Source: JAOUGY01 sp963825585
GTDB taxonomy: Bacteria; Actinomycetota; Acidimicrobiia; Spongiisociales; ZC4RG35
Assembly (NCBI GenBank): GCA_963825585.1
Contig: CAWGTX010000001.1
Location: 496,001 to 560,000, forward strand
Reading direction: 5' to 3'
Length of the DNA stretch: 64,000 nt
Each line of letters starts with the position of its first letter. Positions within the stretch are counted from its first letter, which is position 1. Both the position numbers and the translations under genes were made by a program. Below the pieces are notes generated by a model. The model saw only the letters and a list, made by a program, of their open reading frames with translations, was not told where the DNA came from and did not search any database. Shown here in pieces: positions 16,564 through 26,208 of the stretch.

Positions 16564-18966
16564 GCCCGCAGCCTCTCGTTGGCGGGATCCCATGCCGGCT
16601 CGGCCAGGACCGTGGCTTGGCGCCGTTCGCCGAGGAGATCGATGGTGAAGGTCGAACCCGGTTCCTCGAAGGCCGGGTCGACATAGGCGAAGAAGAGGCT
16701 CCGTCCCACCGCGTGCCCGAATGCGCCACCAGTGGTCAGGCCGACGATGCGGTCGCCATCCCTGATCGGCTCGTTGCCGCGGCAGTCGTTGTCTCCGGCA
16801 TCGACCTCTCCGTACACACACACCATCGAGAGGCGCTCGCTACGACGGCCGACGGTGGCTTCCTTGCCACAGAAGTCCTTTCCGAAGTCGACGAAGCGCT
16901 CGATGCGGGCTTCGATCGGGGTGATCTCGGTGGTGAGCTCGCCGCCCCAGGCCTTGTAGGCCTTCTCCATCCTCATGGCGTTCATGGCGTAGGACCCGAA
17001 GTCGACCACGCCGTGGGGTTCGCCGGCCGCCATCACGGCCGCGTACAGCTCACCGATCCGCTCGAGTGGATGATGCAGTTCCCAGCCGAGCTCGCCGACG
17101 TAGCTCACCCGGAGCGCCCGGCAAGGCACGCCCGCCACAGAGATGTCCCGGGCCGTGAGCCATGGGAACGAGTCGTTGTCGAGTTCGGCGTCGGTGAGCG
17201 AAGCGAGTACCTGGCGTGCCCTGGGTCCGGTGACGGCGATGATGCCGGTGTGGTCCGTGACGTCGCGGATCTCCACCTGCTCGCCATCGGCCCGGTTCGA
17301 CTCCAGCCAGTCGAGGTCATGATGTTCGCCCACCACCGCCGAGTTCAGATAGAACAGGTCGTCCGACAGACGGGTGATGGTCATCTCGCACTCGATGCCT
17401 CCCAGGCTGGTGAGCATGTGCACCAGACGAATACCACCCACCTTGGGAAGCCGGTTGGCCGAGAGACGGTCGAGCAAGGCAGCGGCGTCGGGGCCGGAGA
17501 CCTCCAACTTGGCGAAGGCTGTGAGGTCGGCGACACCCACCCGTTCCCGGATGGCACGCACCTCGGCACCGACCGCATCGAAGGCGTTGGACCTGCGGAA
17601 CGAATGCTGCTCGGGCTCGGACGAGAAGTACTGGGCGCGTTCCCACCCGTACACCTCCTGCCACTGGGCGCCCTTGGCGGTGAGCGTGTGGTAGAGCGGG
17701 GTCGCCTTGACCGGCCGGCCGGCGCGGCGGTACTCGCCGGGGAGACGGACCTGATACATCTCGTGGTATTCGTCGATCGACTTGGCCACGGTGTAATCGC
17801 CCGGCAGCGTAGGGCCCGAAGCGGCGGGGGTCCATCTCGCGCACGTTGATTTCTGTCTGCCCGTGCACCATCCATTGTGCCAGGTACTTCCCGGCTCCCG
17901 GCCCCTGGGTGATGCCGATCGAGGCGCCCACGCACATCCAGTAGTTGCGCAGGCCCGGCGCCGGGCCCATCAGGTATCCCGAGTCGGGGGTGTGGGTGAT
18001 CGGCCCGCTCACCACCCGCTTGATGCCGGCCTCACCGAAGGCGGGGATCCGGAGGGCAGCGAGTTCCAACCAGGGCATCACCTGCTCGATGTCGGGCGGG
18101 GTGAGGTGGAAGGTGAGGTTCCAGTCGATGCCTTCGGTGCCATAGGTGATGGCGTTTCGGGTTTCGTAGGGGCCGACGATGAGCCCGTCGTGCTCGCGGC
18201 GGTAGTAGCACGATGCCCGCGGGTCCCGAGTCACGGGGGGCTCGAAGTCGAGCGCAGCCATCGTCGGGATGGGTTCGGTGACGATGTACTGATGGATCAT
18301 CGAGACGATCGGCACGTCGAGACCCACCATCGCTCCCAACTGCGCCCCGTAGTGGCCGGCGGCGTTCACGACGTGTTCGGCCACGATTGGACCCTGCTCG
18401 GTCATCACCTCCCAGCGGTTATCGGGGAGCCGGCGCATTCCGGTGACCCGGTTGCGGAGCACGATCTGGGCTCCGAGCTGCTTGGCGCCCGTTGCCATGG
18501 CGTTGGTCGCCGACGACGGATCGGTCCAACCATCCCCGGGCGTGTAGAAGCCGAGCTTCACATCCGACACGTCCAGCAATGGGTGCAGGTCGACGATCTC
18601 GGCGGGCGAGATGAGATGGGCTTCGACGCCGGCCAGGTCGAGGATTCCCTTCACCGTTCGAAACCAGTCGACCTCGTTGTCGTTGGTAGCGAGCCGAATT
18701 GCGCCGCAGCCATGCCAGCCGGTGTGCATCCCGGTCTCGGCTTCGAGTTTCGTGTAGAGATCGGCTCCGTGGGCGTGGACCTTGGCCATGTTGAGGCTGC
18801 CGATGAAGTGCGGAATCAGCCCCGCCGCATGCCAGGTCGAACCCGACGCCAACTCGTCCTTTTCGATCAGGACCGTGTCGGTCCACCCCTCGTGGGCAAG
18901 GTGATAGAGCAACCCCACACCCATCGCCCCGCCACCGACGATCACACACCGGGCTTCCGACCGCAT
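16560..18966 (-). CDS. DMGDH/sarcosine dehydrogenase-like FAD-GcvT protein, interrupted by a one-base frameshift
   Basis: A second paralog of the 11.7-kb gene. The 5' part (18966 to about 17800) encodes the FAD domain (VIVGGGAMGVGLLYHL; SGSTWHAAGL, covalent-FAD His) up to REMDPRRFGPYAAG. The conserved continuation DYTVAKSIDEYHEMYQ lies in the next frame and runs to 16560 with the GcvT domains (SYVGELGWELHHPL; AMRMEKAYKAWGGEL). Removing one G from the GGG run at 17800-17802 restores GPYAAGDYTVAKS and a full-length protein of about 801 aa. ATG 18966 is preceded by GAGAGGAG. It is either a sequence error or a young pseudogene. The overlap with the mttB-like gene implies one operon. Confidence 0.85.
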
Positions 18967-19459
18967 GCTCAGCTCCTCTCTCGTCGGCAGCATACCGTTC
19001 TGGTGAGCGGGACGTCTCAGAGACTGGAAGGGTGGGTGGTCGCCGCTCGGTGCGGTCTCGTTCATGCGCCCGCAACAGTGTCGGCTCGGTCGGGATAGGC
19101 AGGGTCCACGAAGCGGTGTGCTCCGCCTTCTTCGGTGCAGGCGCAGTCATGTCCGAGCTGCCATCGTCGCGGGCCGGGTGACCGGTCGGGCTAGTGCCGT
19201 GTCCTGCAACGTTCGCCTGGTTGTGGGTCGGCGCCGCACGTGTCGTGTGGGCGTGTTCCATATGGTGCTTCGCCGTCTTCGATGTTCCGGCCGACCTGTT
19301 GGGTTCCGCTGGGAGGCGGGGCGGGGCGTGGGGGCATGGTCGGCCAGGCTGTGACCGGAAAACGAACGGGGGGATGGTCACGACCTGGCCCTCGCAGACG
19401 TTTCTGGTCACAGCACTAGCCTCGGCCAGGTCCCGACCACGCTCGAGACGGAGCGGCCG
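18967..19459. promoter_or_regulatory. 493-bp divergent regulatory region
   Basis: No gene is supported here. For the minus-strand dehydrogenase it holds a -10-like TATGCT (18989-18994), the IclR-motif candidate TGAGCGGGACGTC (19004-19016) and the palindrome GTCTCAGAGAC (19014-19024). For the plus-strand ATP-grasp gene it holds -10-like TAGCCT (19417-19422) and a near-perfect inverted repeat, CTGTGACCGGAAAACG (19349-19364) and CGTTTCTGGTCACAG (19399-19413), the right arm abutting the -35 position; another GGTCAC is at 19376. This layout suggests repressor-controlled transcription on both sides. Confidence 0.45.
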
Positions 19460-21991
19460 ATGCCATCGATCACAACCGAATCGCTGATCGGCGGCTACCG
19501 AACGGGACCCGACCGACGTGACGAGATGCTCGCCAGCAGCGGCGGCGTCAGGCCTCATTGGACCCAGTTGGCGGCGTCGATCGAAGCGCTCGGCCGCCAC
19601 GAGATGCAGCGCCGTCGGAGCGAGATCGGCCGGTTGCTCGAACAGGATGGAGCCACCTACAACACTTCGGAGGGGCGTGTCCCCTGGAAGGTCGATCCGC
19701 TCCCACTGGTGATCACAAGCGAGGAGTGGCACCACATCGAGCGGGGCGTCGTGCAGCGGGCGGAGCTGTTCGATCTCCTGTTGACCGACCTGTACGGGCG
19801 TCGGAGGCTGCTGTCGTCTGATCTGCCGCCCGAGTTGATCCTGTCCGATCCCGCGTTCCTGCGTGCCTGCGACGGCATCACCATCCCCGGGCACAAGCAG
19901 TTGTTCATCTACGGCGTCGACCTCGTGCGCGGTCCCGACGACCGCTGGGTGGCGTTGGGGAACCGGACACAGGCCCCATCGGGGGCCGGATACGCCCTCA
20001 CCACGCGCCGGGTCGTTTCGTCGGTGTTCCCCAGTCTCTTCCGCAACGCCGACGCCCACCGACTCGCCCCCTACATCCGCTCTCTCAGGGCGGGACTGCA
20101 GGGCGTGGCACCGCCGGGTGTGGACGATCCGAGCATCGTGGTGCTGTCGCCGGGACCGTGGGCCGAGACCGCCTACGAGCATGCCCTCGTCGCCACCGAG
20201 CTGGGGTATCCGCTCGTCGAAGGCTCCGATCTGCAGGTCCGCGACGGTGCGGTGTGGCTGCGCACGGTGGGCGAGCCGATCCGTGTCGACGTGATCCTCC
20301 GCCGGGTCGACGCGTGGTTCTGTGACCCACTCGAGCTCCGACCCGATTCCACTCTGGGCGTTGCAGGCCTGGTCGAGGCCAGCCGGACGGGGGCGGTGAC
20401 GGTGGTCAACACCCTCGGCTCGGGGATCCTCGAGAACGCCGGGCTGGCGGCTCGGCTCCCAGGGCTGTGCCGACGCCTGCTCGGAGAAGACCTCCGATTG
20501 CCAGCCGTGGAGTCATGGTGGTGTGGGGATGCTGCCGCGCTCTCCCATGTGGTGGGACGACTCGATCGGCTCATCGTGCGCCCGGTGTCACGTGCGCTGG
20601 GCGGGAATTCGATCGACGGGCACGAACTCGCCGTGGAAGAGCGGGCTGAGCTGGCCGCCCGGATCGGGGCCACCCCGTGGCAGTGGGTCGCCCAGGAGCG
20701 GATGCTGCCCGCCACCGCCCCGGTCCTGACCGACAACGGGTTCGAACCGAGGGCGGCGGTGGTACGGACGTTTGCGGTGGCCCGTGAGCAATCGTACGTC
20801 GCCATGACCGGTGGTCTCACCCGGGTGGCGGCATCCGCCGGCTCGTCGATGGTGACCAACGCCGCCGGGGCGATCGCCAAGGACACGTGGGTGCTGGCGT
20901 CGGAACCCGAGACGCTCACCGGGTTCTGGGTGGGGGCGGGTCCCCGGCCCGTGCCCGTCGCAGCCCTGTCCGCCCGTGCCGCCGAGAATCTGTTCTGGAT
21001 GGGTCGGTATGCCGAGCGCGCCGAGTGGACCGTCAGGCTGCTCCGGATCGCCGCCGGCCGTCGCAACGAGTTCGAGCATGCTCCGCCCGGGCCGGGCCAG
21101 GGGGCTCTCAGGGCCCTGCTGCGAGCGGTGACGAGAGCCACCGCCACGTATCCGGGGTTCACCGGTCACGACGCCGAGGTCGTGCTCGACCGCCCCGGAG
21201 ACGAGTTGTTCTCGCTCATGGTCGACGCCGGCCGGCCCGGTTCGGTGGCGCACTCGGTGGAACACCTGCTCGGTGCCATCGACGCCGTACGAGACCAGTT
21301 GTCGATGGACACGTGGTTGGTGGTCGGGGCGCTCAGCCGAGAGTTGGAGGCCGTTCGTGAGCCGTCCGCCGACCGCGACGAGTCGCTCAACACCGGGCTG
21401 AGCCGGATGATGCAAGGTCTGCTCGCACTGTCAGGGTTGGCGTCGGAGTCGATGGTCCGGGACCAGGCGTGGCACTTCATGGATCTGGGCCGGCGAATCG
21501 AACGCGGGTTGCAGATCGCTACGGTGCTGGTGGCGAGCCTCTCGGAGAGCCATGACGCTCCCACCGAGAGTCTCATCCTCGAGTCGACCCTCACCGCCGC
21601 CGAGAGCATCATCACCTACCGGCGGCGCTACCGCTCACGAGCCCAGGTTGCGACCGCACTCGACCTCTTGCTGTCCGACCCTGGCAACCCGCGATCGCTG
21701 CGCTATCAGCTCGATCGGATGGCCGAGGACCTGGCCATGCTCAAGCCCTCGGGCGAGATGTCGACACCTGTGCTCGTGTTGGAGGCGACCGCCATGCTCG
21801 CCGCGGCCGACACCGTGGCTCTGGCCACGGTCGACGCATCGGGGATCCGGGTCGGCCTGTCTTCGTTCGTAGCGTCGATGACCGACGTGTTGCGGCGTAC
21901 AGCCGTGGCAGTCGGTGGGGACAACTTCGCCAGGATGGCGCCGCAGCAGTCGATTCTCACACCGGCCGAGATGTGGGAGGGGGACCGATGA
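19460..21991 (+). CDS. Circularly permuted ATP-grasp type 2 / Alpha-E domain fusion protein
   Basis: 843 aa. Residues about 40-500 are the circularly permuted ATP-grasp domain (ELFDLLLTDLYGRRRLL; LFIYGVDLVRGPDDRWVALGNRTQAPSGAGYAL; VNTLGSGILENAGL). Residues about 505-830 are an Alpha-E domain starting LSARAAENLFWMGRYAERAEW. In many bacteria these are two proteins encoded beside a transglutaminase; here they are fused and the transglutaminase gene follows with ATGA overlap. A role in making or cleaving a peptide-like bond is inferred, and the substrate is not established. The start is preceded by GACGGAGCGG. Confidence 0.9.
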   Translation: MPSITTESLIGGYRTGPDRRDEMLASSGGVRPHWTQLAASIEALGRHEMQRRRSEIGRLLEQDGATYNTSEGRVPWKVDPLPLVITSEEWHHIERGVVQRAELFDLLLTDLYGRRRLLSSDLPPELILSDPAFLRACDGITIPGHKQLFIYGVDLVRGPDDRWVALGNRTQAPSGAGYALTTRRVVSSVFPSLFRNADAHRLAPYIRSLRAGLQGVAPPGVDDPSIVVLSPGPWAETAYEHALVATELGYPLVEGSDLQVRDGAVWLRTVGEPIRVDVILRRVDAWFCDPLELRPDSTLGVAGLVEASRTGAVTVVNTLGSGILENAGLAARLPGLCRRLLGEDLRLPAVESWWCGDAAALSHVVGRLDRLIVRPVSRALGGNSIDGHELAVEERAELAARIGATPWQWVAQERMLPATAPVLTDNGFEPRAAVVRTFAVAREQSYVAMTGGLTRVAASAGSSMVTNAAGAIAKDTWVLASEPETLTGFWVGAGPRPVPVAALSARAAENLFWMGRYAERAEWTVRLLRIAAGRRNEFEHAPPGPGQGALRALLRAVTRATATYPGFTGHDAEVVLDRPGDELFSLMVDAGRPGSVAHSVEHLLGAIDAVRDQLSMDTWLVVGALSRELEAVREPSADRDESLNTGLSRMMQGLLALSGLASESMVRDQAWHFMDLGRRIERGLQIATVLVASLSESHDAPTESLILESTLTAAESIITYRRRYRSRAQVATALDLLLSDPGNPRSLRYQLDRMAEDLAMLKPSGEMSTPVLVLEATAMLAAADTVALATVDASGIRVGLSSFVASMTDVLRRTAVAVGGDNFARMAPQQSILTPAEMWEGDR

Positions 21992-22890
21992 GATACCACG
22001 TCTCCCATGTCACCCGGTACACCTACGCGGCCGAGGTGACGGCGAGCTACGGGCAGGTGCATCAGCTTCCGATCGACATCGACGGTCAGCGGTGCCTGAC
22101 CCGGTCGGTGCTGACCGAACCGACCGCCGGAACACTGCGGGCCAGGGTCGACTACTTCGGCAATGCCGCCGCCTACTTCTCGATCCATGAGCCACACACC
22201 GAGTTGGTGGTCCGGGCGTCGAGCGTCGTCGACACCACCGACCGCCCGGCCACGTTCGAAACCGTCGAGCCGTGGGACTCCCCGGCGTGCTCCCCGCCTC
22301 CCGAGGTCGCCGAGTTCGTACTCGGATCACCGCTGGTGACCCCCGGCCCCGAGCTTGCAGGATACGCGGCACCGTCGTTCCCACCGGGTCGCCCGCTGTC
22401 GGAGGCGGTGATGGACCTGGTGGAACGGATCCACCGCGACTTCGAGTACTTACCGGGAGCCACCGACGTGTCCACGACCCTCGGCGAGTTGATGGCGATC
22501 CGGTCGGGCGTGTGCCAGGACTTCGCCCACCTGGCGGTCGGATGCCTGCGCAGCGTCGGTCTCGCCGCCAGCTACGTCAGCGGCTACCTCGAGACCGACC
22601 CGCCCCCGGGCCAGGCCAGGCTCACCGGGTCGGACCGAACGCACGCCTGGGCGGGCGTCCACACCCCCGACGGTTGGATCGGCGTCGACCCCACCAACAA
22701 CCAGTTGGCCGGATCCCGCTATGTGACCACCGCCCGCGGACGCGACTACTCCGACGTCCCGCCCCTCAAGGGTGTCATCTACACCGAGTCGACCTCGAAC
22801 GAGTTGCACGTGGTGGTGGATGTGACGGCCGTGAACGGTGATGCCCAGGGGGGACGACCCCCCTTCGACCCCCCGCCGGTGATGGTGTGA
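21988..22890 (+). CDS. Transglutaminase-like protease family protein with repeat-derived C terminus
   Basis: 300 aa. N-terminal strand-rich domain starting MRYHVSHVTRYTYAAEV, then a transglutaminase core with the Cys in SGVCQDFAH, His in RTHAWAGVH and Asp in GVDPTNNQ. Conserved sequence ends at LHVVVDVTAV. The last 17 residues (GDAQGGRPPFDPPPVMV) and the stop codon are encoded by the first unit of the downstream 110-bp tandem repeat, so the native 3' end has been replaced or extended. ATG 21988 overlaps the upstream stop, with GGGAGG at 21975-21980. It is expected to work with the ATP-grasp/Alpha-E protein. Confidence 0.9.
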   Translation: MRYHVSHVTRYTYAAEVTASYGQVHQLPIDIDGQRCLTRSVLTEPTAGTLRARVDYFGNAAAYFSIHEPHTELVVRASSVVDTTDRPATFETVEPWDSPACSPPPEVAEFVLGSPLVTPGPELAGYAAPSFPPGRPLSEAVMDLVERIHRDFEYLPGATDVSTTLGELMAIRSGVCQDFAHLAVGCLRSVGLAASYVSGYLETDPPPGQARLTGSDRTHAWAGVHTPDGWIGVDPTNNQLAGSRYVTTARGRDYSDVPPLKGVIYTESTSNELHVVVDVTAVNGDAQGGRPPFDPPPVMV

Positions 22891-23497
22891 GGTGGGGTCG
22901 GGTTTGGCCGGGGGTGTGGAAGTGTGTGCGTGGCTCGGTTGCCACGTTTCATGCGCAGGGGGGACGACCCCCCTTCGACCCCCCGCCGGTGATGGTGTGA
23001 GGTGGGGTCGGGTTTGGCCGGGGGTGTGGAAGTGTGTGCGTGGCTCGGTTGCCACGTTTCATGCGCAGGGGGGACGACCCCCCTTCGACCCCCCGCCGGT
23101 GATGGTGTGAGGTGGGGTCGGGTTTGGCCGGGGGTGTGGAAGTGTGTGCGTGGCTCGGTTGCCACGTTTCATGCGCAGGGGGGACGACCCCCCTTCGACC
23201 CCCCGCCGGTGGTGGTGTGAGGTGGGGTCGGGTTTGGCCGGGGGTGTGGAAGTGTGTGCGTGGCTCGGTTGCCACGTTTCATGCGCAGGGGGGACGACCC
23301 CCCTTCGACCCCCCGCCGATGATGGTGTGAGGTGGGTCGGGTTTGGCCGGGGGTGTGGAAGTGTGTGCGTGGCTCGGTTGCCACGTTTCATGCGCAGGGG
23401 GGACGACCCCCCTTCGACCCCCCGCCGGTGATGGTGTGAGGTGGGGTCGGGTTTGGCCGGGGGTGTGGAAGTGTGTGCGTGGCTCGGTTGCCACGTT
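22841..23497. repeat. 110-bp tandem repeat, six units
   Basis: Six nearly identical direct units; the GGGACG marker occurs at 22851, 22961, 23071, 23181, 23291 and 23400 (last interval 109 because of a one-base deletion). Each unit contains AGGGGGG-ACGA-CCCCCCT, a perfect 7-bp stem with a 4-nt loop, and a second CGACCCC/GGGGTCG pair. The first unit has CCC for CGC at its left end and lies inside the transglutaminase gene. Short ORFs of 72-110 codons that recur in each unit are artefacts of the repetition. There are no variable spacers, so it is not CRISPR. Confidence 0.9.
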
Positions 23498-23547
23498 CGA
23501 CACTGAACGGTGACGGTGAACGGTCGACCCGGTTCGGGGTTCTGAGG

Positions 23548-23553
23548 TACGCT
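23548..23553 (+). promoter_or_regulatory. -10-like TACGCT for the CocE-type hydrolase gene
   Basis: TACGCT lies 35 nt before the ATG, with a TCGACC hexamer 18 bp upstream as possible -35. This gives a short leader containing the GGAGG ribosome site. Confidence 0.35.
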
Positions 23554-23588
23554 CGCAATCGATTGCCGATCGAGCCCTGGAGGCCCTC

Positions 23589-25334
23589 ATGGACGAGCAC
23601 AGCTGGACCGACATTCGTGACGGGATGAGGATCGACTGGCAGGTGCCGCTCGAGATGGACGACGGGATCGTGCTGCGGGCCGACATGTTCCGTCCGATCG
23701 AGGACGGCCGCTACCCGGTGATCCTCACCTACGGGATCTACGCCAAGGGCCTGTCGTACCAGGAGGGCTACCCCCATCAGTGGAACAAGATGGTGGAGGA
23801 CTACCCCGAGATCCTGGAGGGGTCGACCAACAAGTATCAGAACTGGGAGGTCACCGACCCCGAGCGCTGGGTCCCCGACGGGTACGTGGTGATCAGGGTC
23901 GATTCACGGGGGGCCGGGTGGTCGCCGGGCATCATGAACCCGGACTGCGAGCGCGAGAACCAGGACATCTACCAGTGCATCGAGTGGGCGGGCACCCAGG
24001 AGTGGTCGAACGGCAAGGTCGGCATGCTCGGCATCTCCTATTACGCCCGGAACCAGTGGCGGGTGGCCGGTCTCAAGCCGCCGCACTTGGCGGCCATCCT
24101 TCCGTGGGAGGGCGGCAACGACAGCTACCGCGACTCGGGGTATCACGGCGGCATCCTCAGCCAGTTCCGTGAGGCGTGGTCCAAGCATCAGGTCGTGAAC
24201 GTCCAGTACGGGCGTGGGGAGTTGGCCAAGAAGAATCCCAACACCGGCCAGTCGGTGGCTGGGCCGGTGACCCTGTCGGACGAGGAACTGGCCGCCAATC
24301 GTCGCAGTGCCCACGAGGACCTGAAGGCACATCCACTCATCGACGATTTCCACCGCGAGCGTACCGCCGACCTGTCGATGGTCGACCTGCCGCTACTGAC
24401 CTGCGCCAACTGGGGTGGCCAGGGCATCCACCCGCGGGGCAACTTCAATGGGTTCATCGAGTCGCCCTCCGAGAACAAGTGGCTCGAAGCCCACGGCGAC
24501 TCCCACTGGTCTCTGTTCTCCAGCGGATACGGACTCGCCCTGCAGAAGCGGTTCTTCGACCACTTCCTGAAGGGGGTCGACAACGGCTGGCAGGACACGC
24601 CGCGGGTGACGCTGAACATCCGTCATCCCGGGGAACGCTTCGAGCTGCGCCACGAGAACGAGTGGCCCTTGGCCCGCACCGAGTGGACGCGGTTCCATCT
24701 GAACCCGTCGAACATGTCGCTGAGCAGGAACCCGATTGCCGATGCCGGCACGGTCACCTACGAGACGATGGGTGACGGCGTCATGTTCTGGATGCCCGAG
24801 ATCACCGAGCCGCTCGAGCTGACCGGCCCGGCGGCGGCCAAGCTGTTCGTGTCGTCGGAGACCACCGACGCCGACCTGTTCCTGGTGTTGCGGCTGTTCG
24901 ACCCGGACGGGAATGAGGTCACCTTCATGGGTTCGACCGATCCCAACACCCCCATCGCCAACGGGTGGCTGCGGGCCTCGCACCGGGCGCTGGTACCGGA
25001 GAAGTCACTGCCATACCGTCCGTTCCACCCGCATGACAGGGTCGAGCCGCTCACACCGGGCGAGGTGTACGAGTGTGACGTGGAGTTCGTGAGCACCTGC
25101 ATCGTGATCCCGCCCGGATACCGGTTCGGGCTCAACGTGCGCGGTAGGGACTACGAGTACACAGGCCCCCTGTCGGAGTTCGCCCAGAAGTTCCACTACG
25201 CCACCCGCGGTACCGGGGGCATGACCCACAACGATCCCGACAACCGTCCTCCGGAGGTCTTCGACACGAGGGTGACGCTTCACGCTGGAGGAGACCACGG
25301 CGCATACGTGCTGCTCCCCATCATCCCGACCTGA
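23589..25334 (+). CDS. CocE/NonD family hydrolase (X-Pro dipeptidyl-peptidase S15 type)
   Basis: 581 aa. Family order is clear: LEMDDGIVLRADMFRP, YPVILTYGIYAKG, DGYVVIRVDSRGAGWSPG, the nucleophile in VGMLGISYYARNQW (Ser in GxSY), the DSHW-like GDSHWSLFSSGYGLALQKRFFDHFLKG with the likely His, and a C-terminal jelly-roll domain (about 380-580). Enzymes of this type hydrolyse esters or acyl-amides, cocaine esterase being the namesake. GGAGG lies 8-10 nt before the ATG. Intracellular, as no signal peptide is seen. Confidence 0.88.
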   Translation: MDEHSWTDIRDGMRIDWQVPLEMDDGIVLRADMFRPIEDGRYPVILTYGIYAKGLSYQEGYPHQWNKMVEDYPEILEGSTNKYQNWEVTDPERWVPDGYVVIRVDSRGAGWSPGIMNPDCERENQDIYQCIEWAGTQEWSNGKVGMLGISYYARNQWRVAGLKPPHLAAILPWEGGNDSYRDSGYHGGILSQFREAWSKHQVVNVQYGRGELAKKNPNTGQSVAGPVTLSDEELAANRRSAHEDLKAHPLIDDFHRERTADLSMVDLPLLTCANWGGQGIHPRGNFNGFIESPSENKWLEAHGDSHWSLFSSGYGLALQKRFFDHFLKGVDNGWQDTPRVTLNIRHPGERFELRHENEWPLARTEWTRFHLNPSNMSLSRNPIADAGTVTYETMGDGVMFWMPEITEPLELTGPAAAKLFVSSETTDADLFLVLRLFDPDGNEVTFMGSTDPNTPIANGWLRASHRALVPEKSLPYRPFHPHDRVEPLTPGEVYECDVEFVSTCIVIPPGYRFGLNVRGRDYEYTGPLSEFAQKFHYATRGTGGMTHNDPDNRPPEVFDTRVTLHAGGDHGAYVLLPIIPT

Positions 25335-25351
25335 GCGCGACCCTGATCCCT

Positions 25352-25369
25352 CGTTCTGACCCCAGAACG
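25352..25369 (+). terminator. Hairpin after the CocE-type hydrolase gene
   Basis: CGTTCTG-ACCC-CAGAACG, a perfect 7-bp stem 18 nt after the stop codon, without a T run. Confidence 0.35.
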
Positions 25370-25463
25370 GTGTCTGGAGGGTGAGGGGAGGGGGTGATTC
25401 GCCCGTGCGTTCAAGTGTGGAGCCGCCGCTGCCGATGCTCTTCGTGCAAGCGCCGGATTTCAC

Positions 25464-26132
25464 ATGCACTCATTCATCGCCATCACCCTCATCGTCGCCT
25501 CGACGGCTCTGCCCCCCATCGCCAGTGGGCCGGACTACGCGCCCGTGTCGTCGGAGGCCTACACCGAGGATCTCCTGGTGGCCGGCTACCGCAACGGCAA
25601 GATGCCGGACATCCGGATGATCGGGGTGAACGGATGCCTGCTCGAGCGTGATGCCGCCTACACCCTGGCCCTCATGATCGAGGCCGCAACCAACGACGGC
25701 GTGGGCCTGTATCCGGGCGACTGCTACCGATCGCTCGATCAGCAGCGGGTCGCCTACGAGACGCGCTGTCCCGAGATCGACAAGCCGCTCACCACCTACG
25801 ACCCCGCCACGGACGAGACGGTGGTGGTCGGCCACGTCAAGGAACGCCAGTGCAGCGGCCCTCCCATCGCCATTCCCGGTACCTCGAACCACGGGTGGGG
25901 GCGGGCGGTCGACTTCACCTCGAACGGGCGGGCGACGCTCGACTGCAACGATGCCGCTTTCACCTGGCTCAACGCCAACGCATCTCGCTACGGCTGGGTG
26001 CATCCCGGCTGGGCACAATGCGGTCAGAGCACCTCGGAGCCGTGGCACTGGGAGTGGGGGGGCGTGGAGGAAGCTCTCCCGCTGCCGCCCATCACCGTGT
26101 CGCTCGACTCGATCCTCCATCGGGTCAGATGA
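25464..26132 (+). CDS. Secreted D-alanyl-D-alanine carboxypeptidase-like protein (M15, VanY family)
   Basis: 222 aa with a short signal peptide (ITLIVASTALPPIASG). The zinc and catalytic residues of LAS/M15 peptidases are intact: SNHGWGRAVDF supplies His and Asp, and SEPWHWEWGG supplies the catalytic Glu and third ligand His. Four Cys residues may form disulfides, consistent with export. A role in trimming peptidoglycan stem peptides is expected. Compare the paralogous domain in the 27.2-kb gene, where the last His is replaced. Confidence 0.85.
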   Translation: MHSFIAITLIVASTALPPIASGPDYAPVSSEAYTEDLLVAGYRNGKMPDIRMIGVNGCLLERDAAYTLALMIEAATNDGVGLYPGDCYRSLDQQRVAYETRCPEIDKPLTTYDPATDETVVVGHVKERQCSGPPIAIPGTSNHGWGRAVDFTSNGRATLDCNDAAFTWLNANASRYGWVHPGWAQCGQSTSEPWHWEWGGVEEALPLPPITVSLDSILHRVR

Positions 26133-26208
26133 CGCTGCCGACCTGATCGGCGAACTGTTGCCGGTCGTCGACTCGTGGACCAGACTGTCGGGACACGAGG
26201 AGATCACA

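Noticed and set aside
22841..23497. CRISPR array
   Set aside because: Units are contiguous and identical without variable spacers, and no cas genes are present; the same holds for the 24-bp array at 32095.
22892..23777. Recurring short ORFs of 72-135 codons on both strands
   Set aside because: They are produced by the 110-bp repeat itself, lack ribosome sites and have no protein-like composition.
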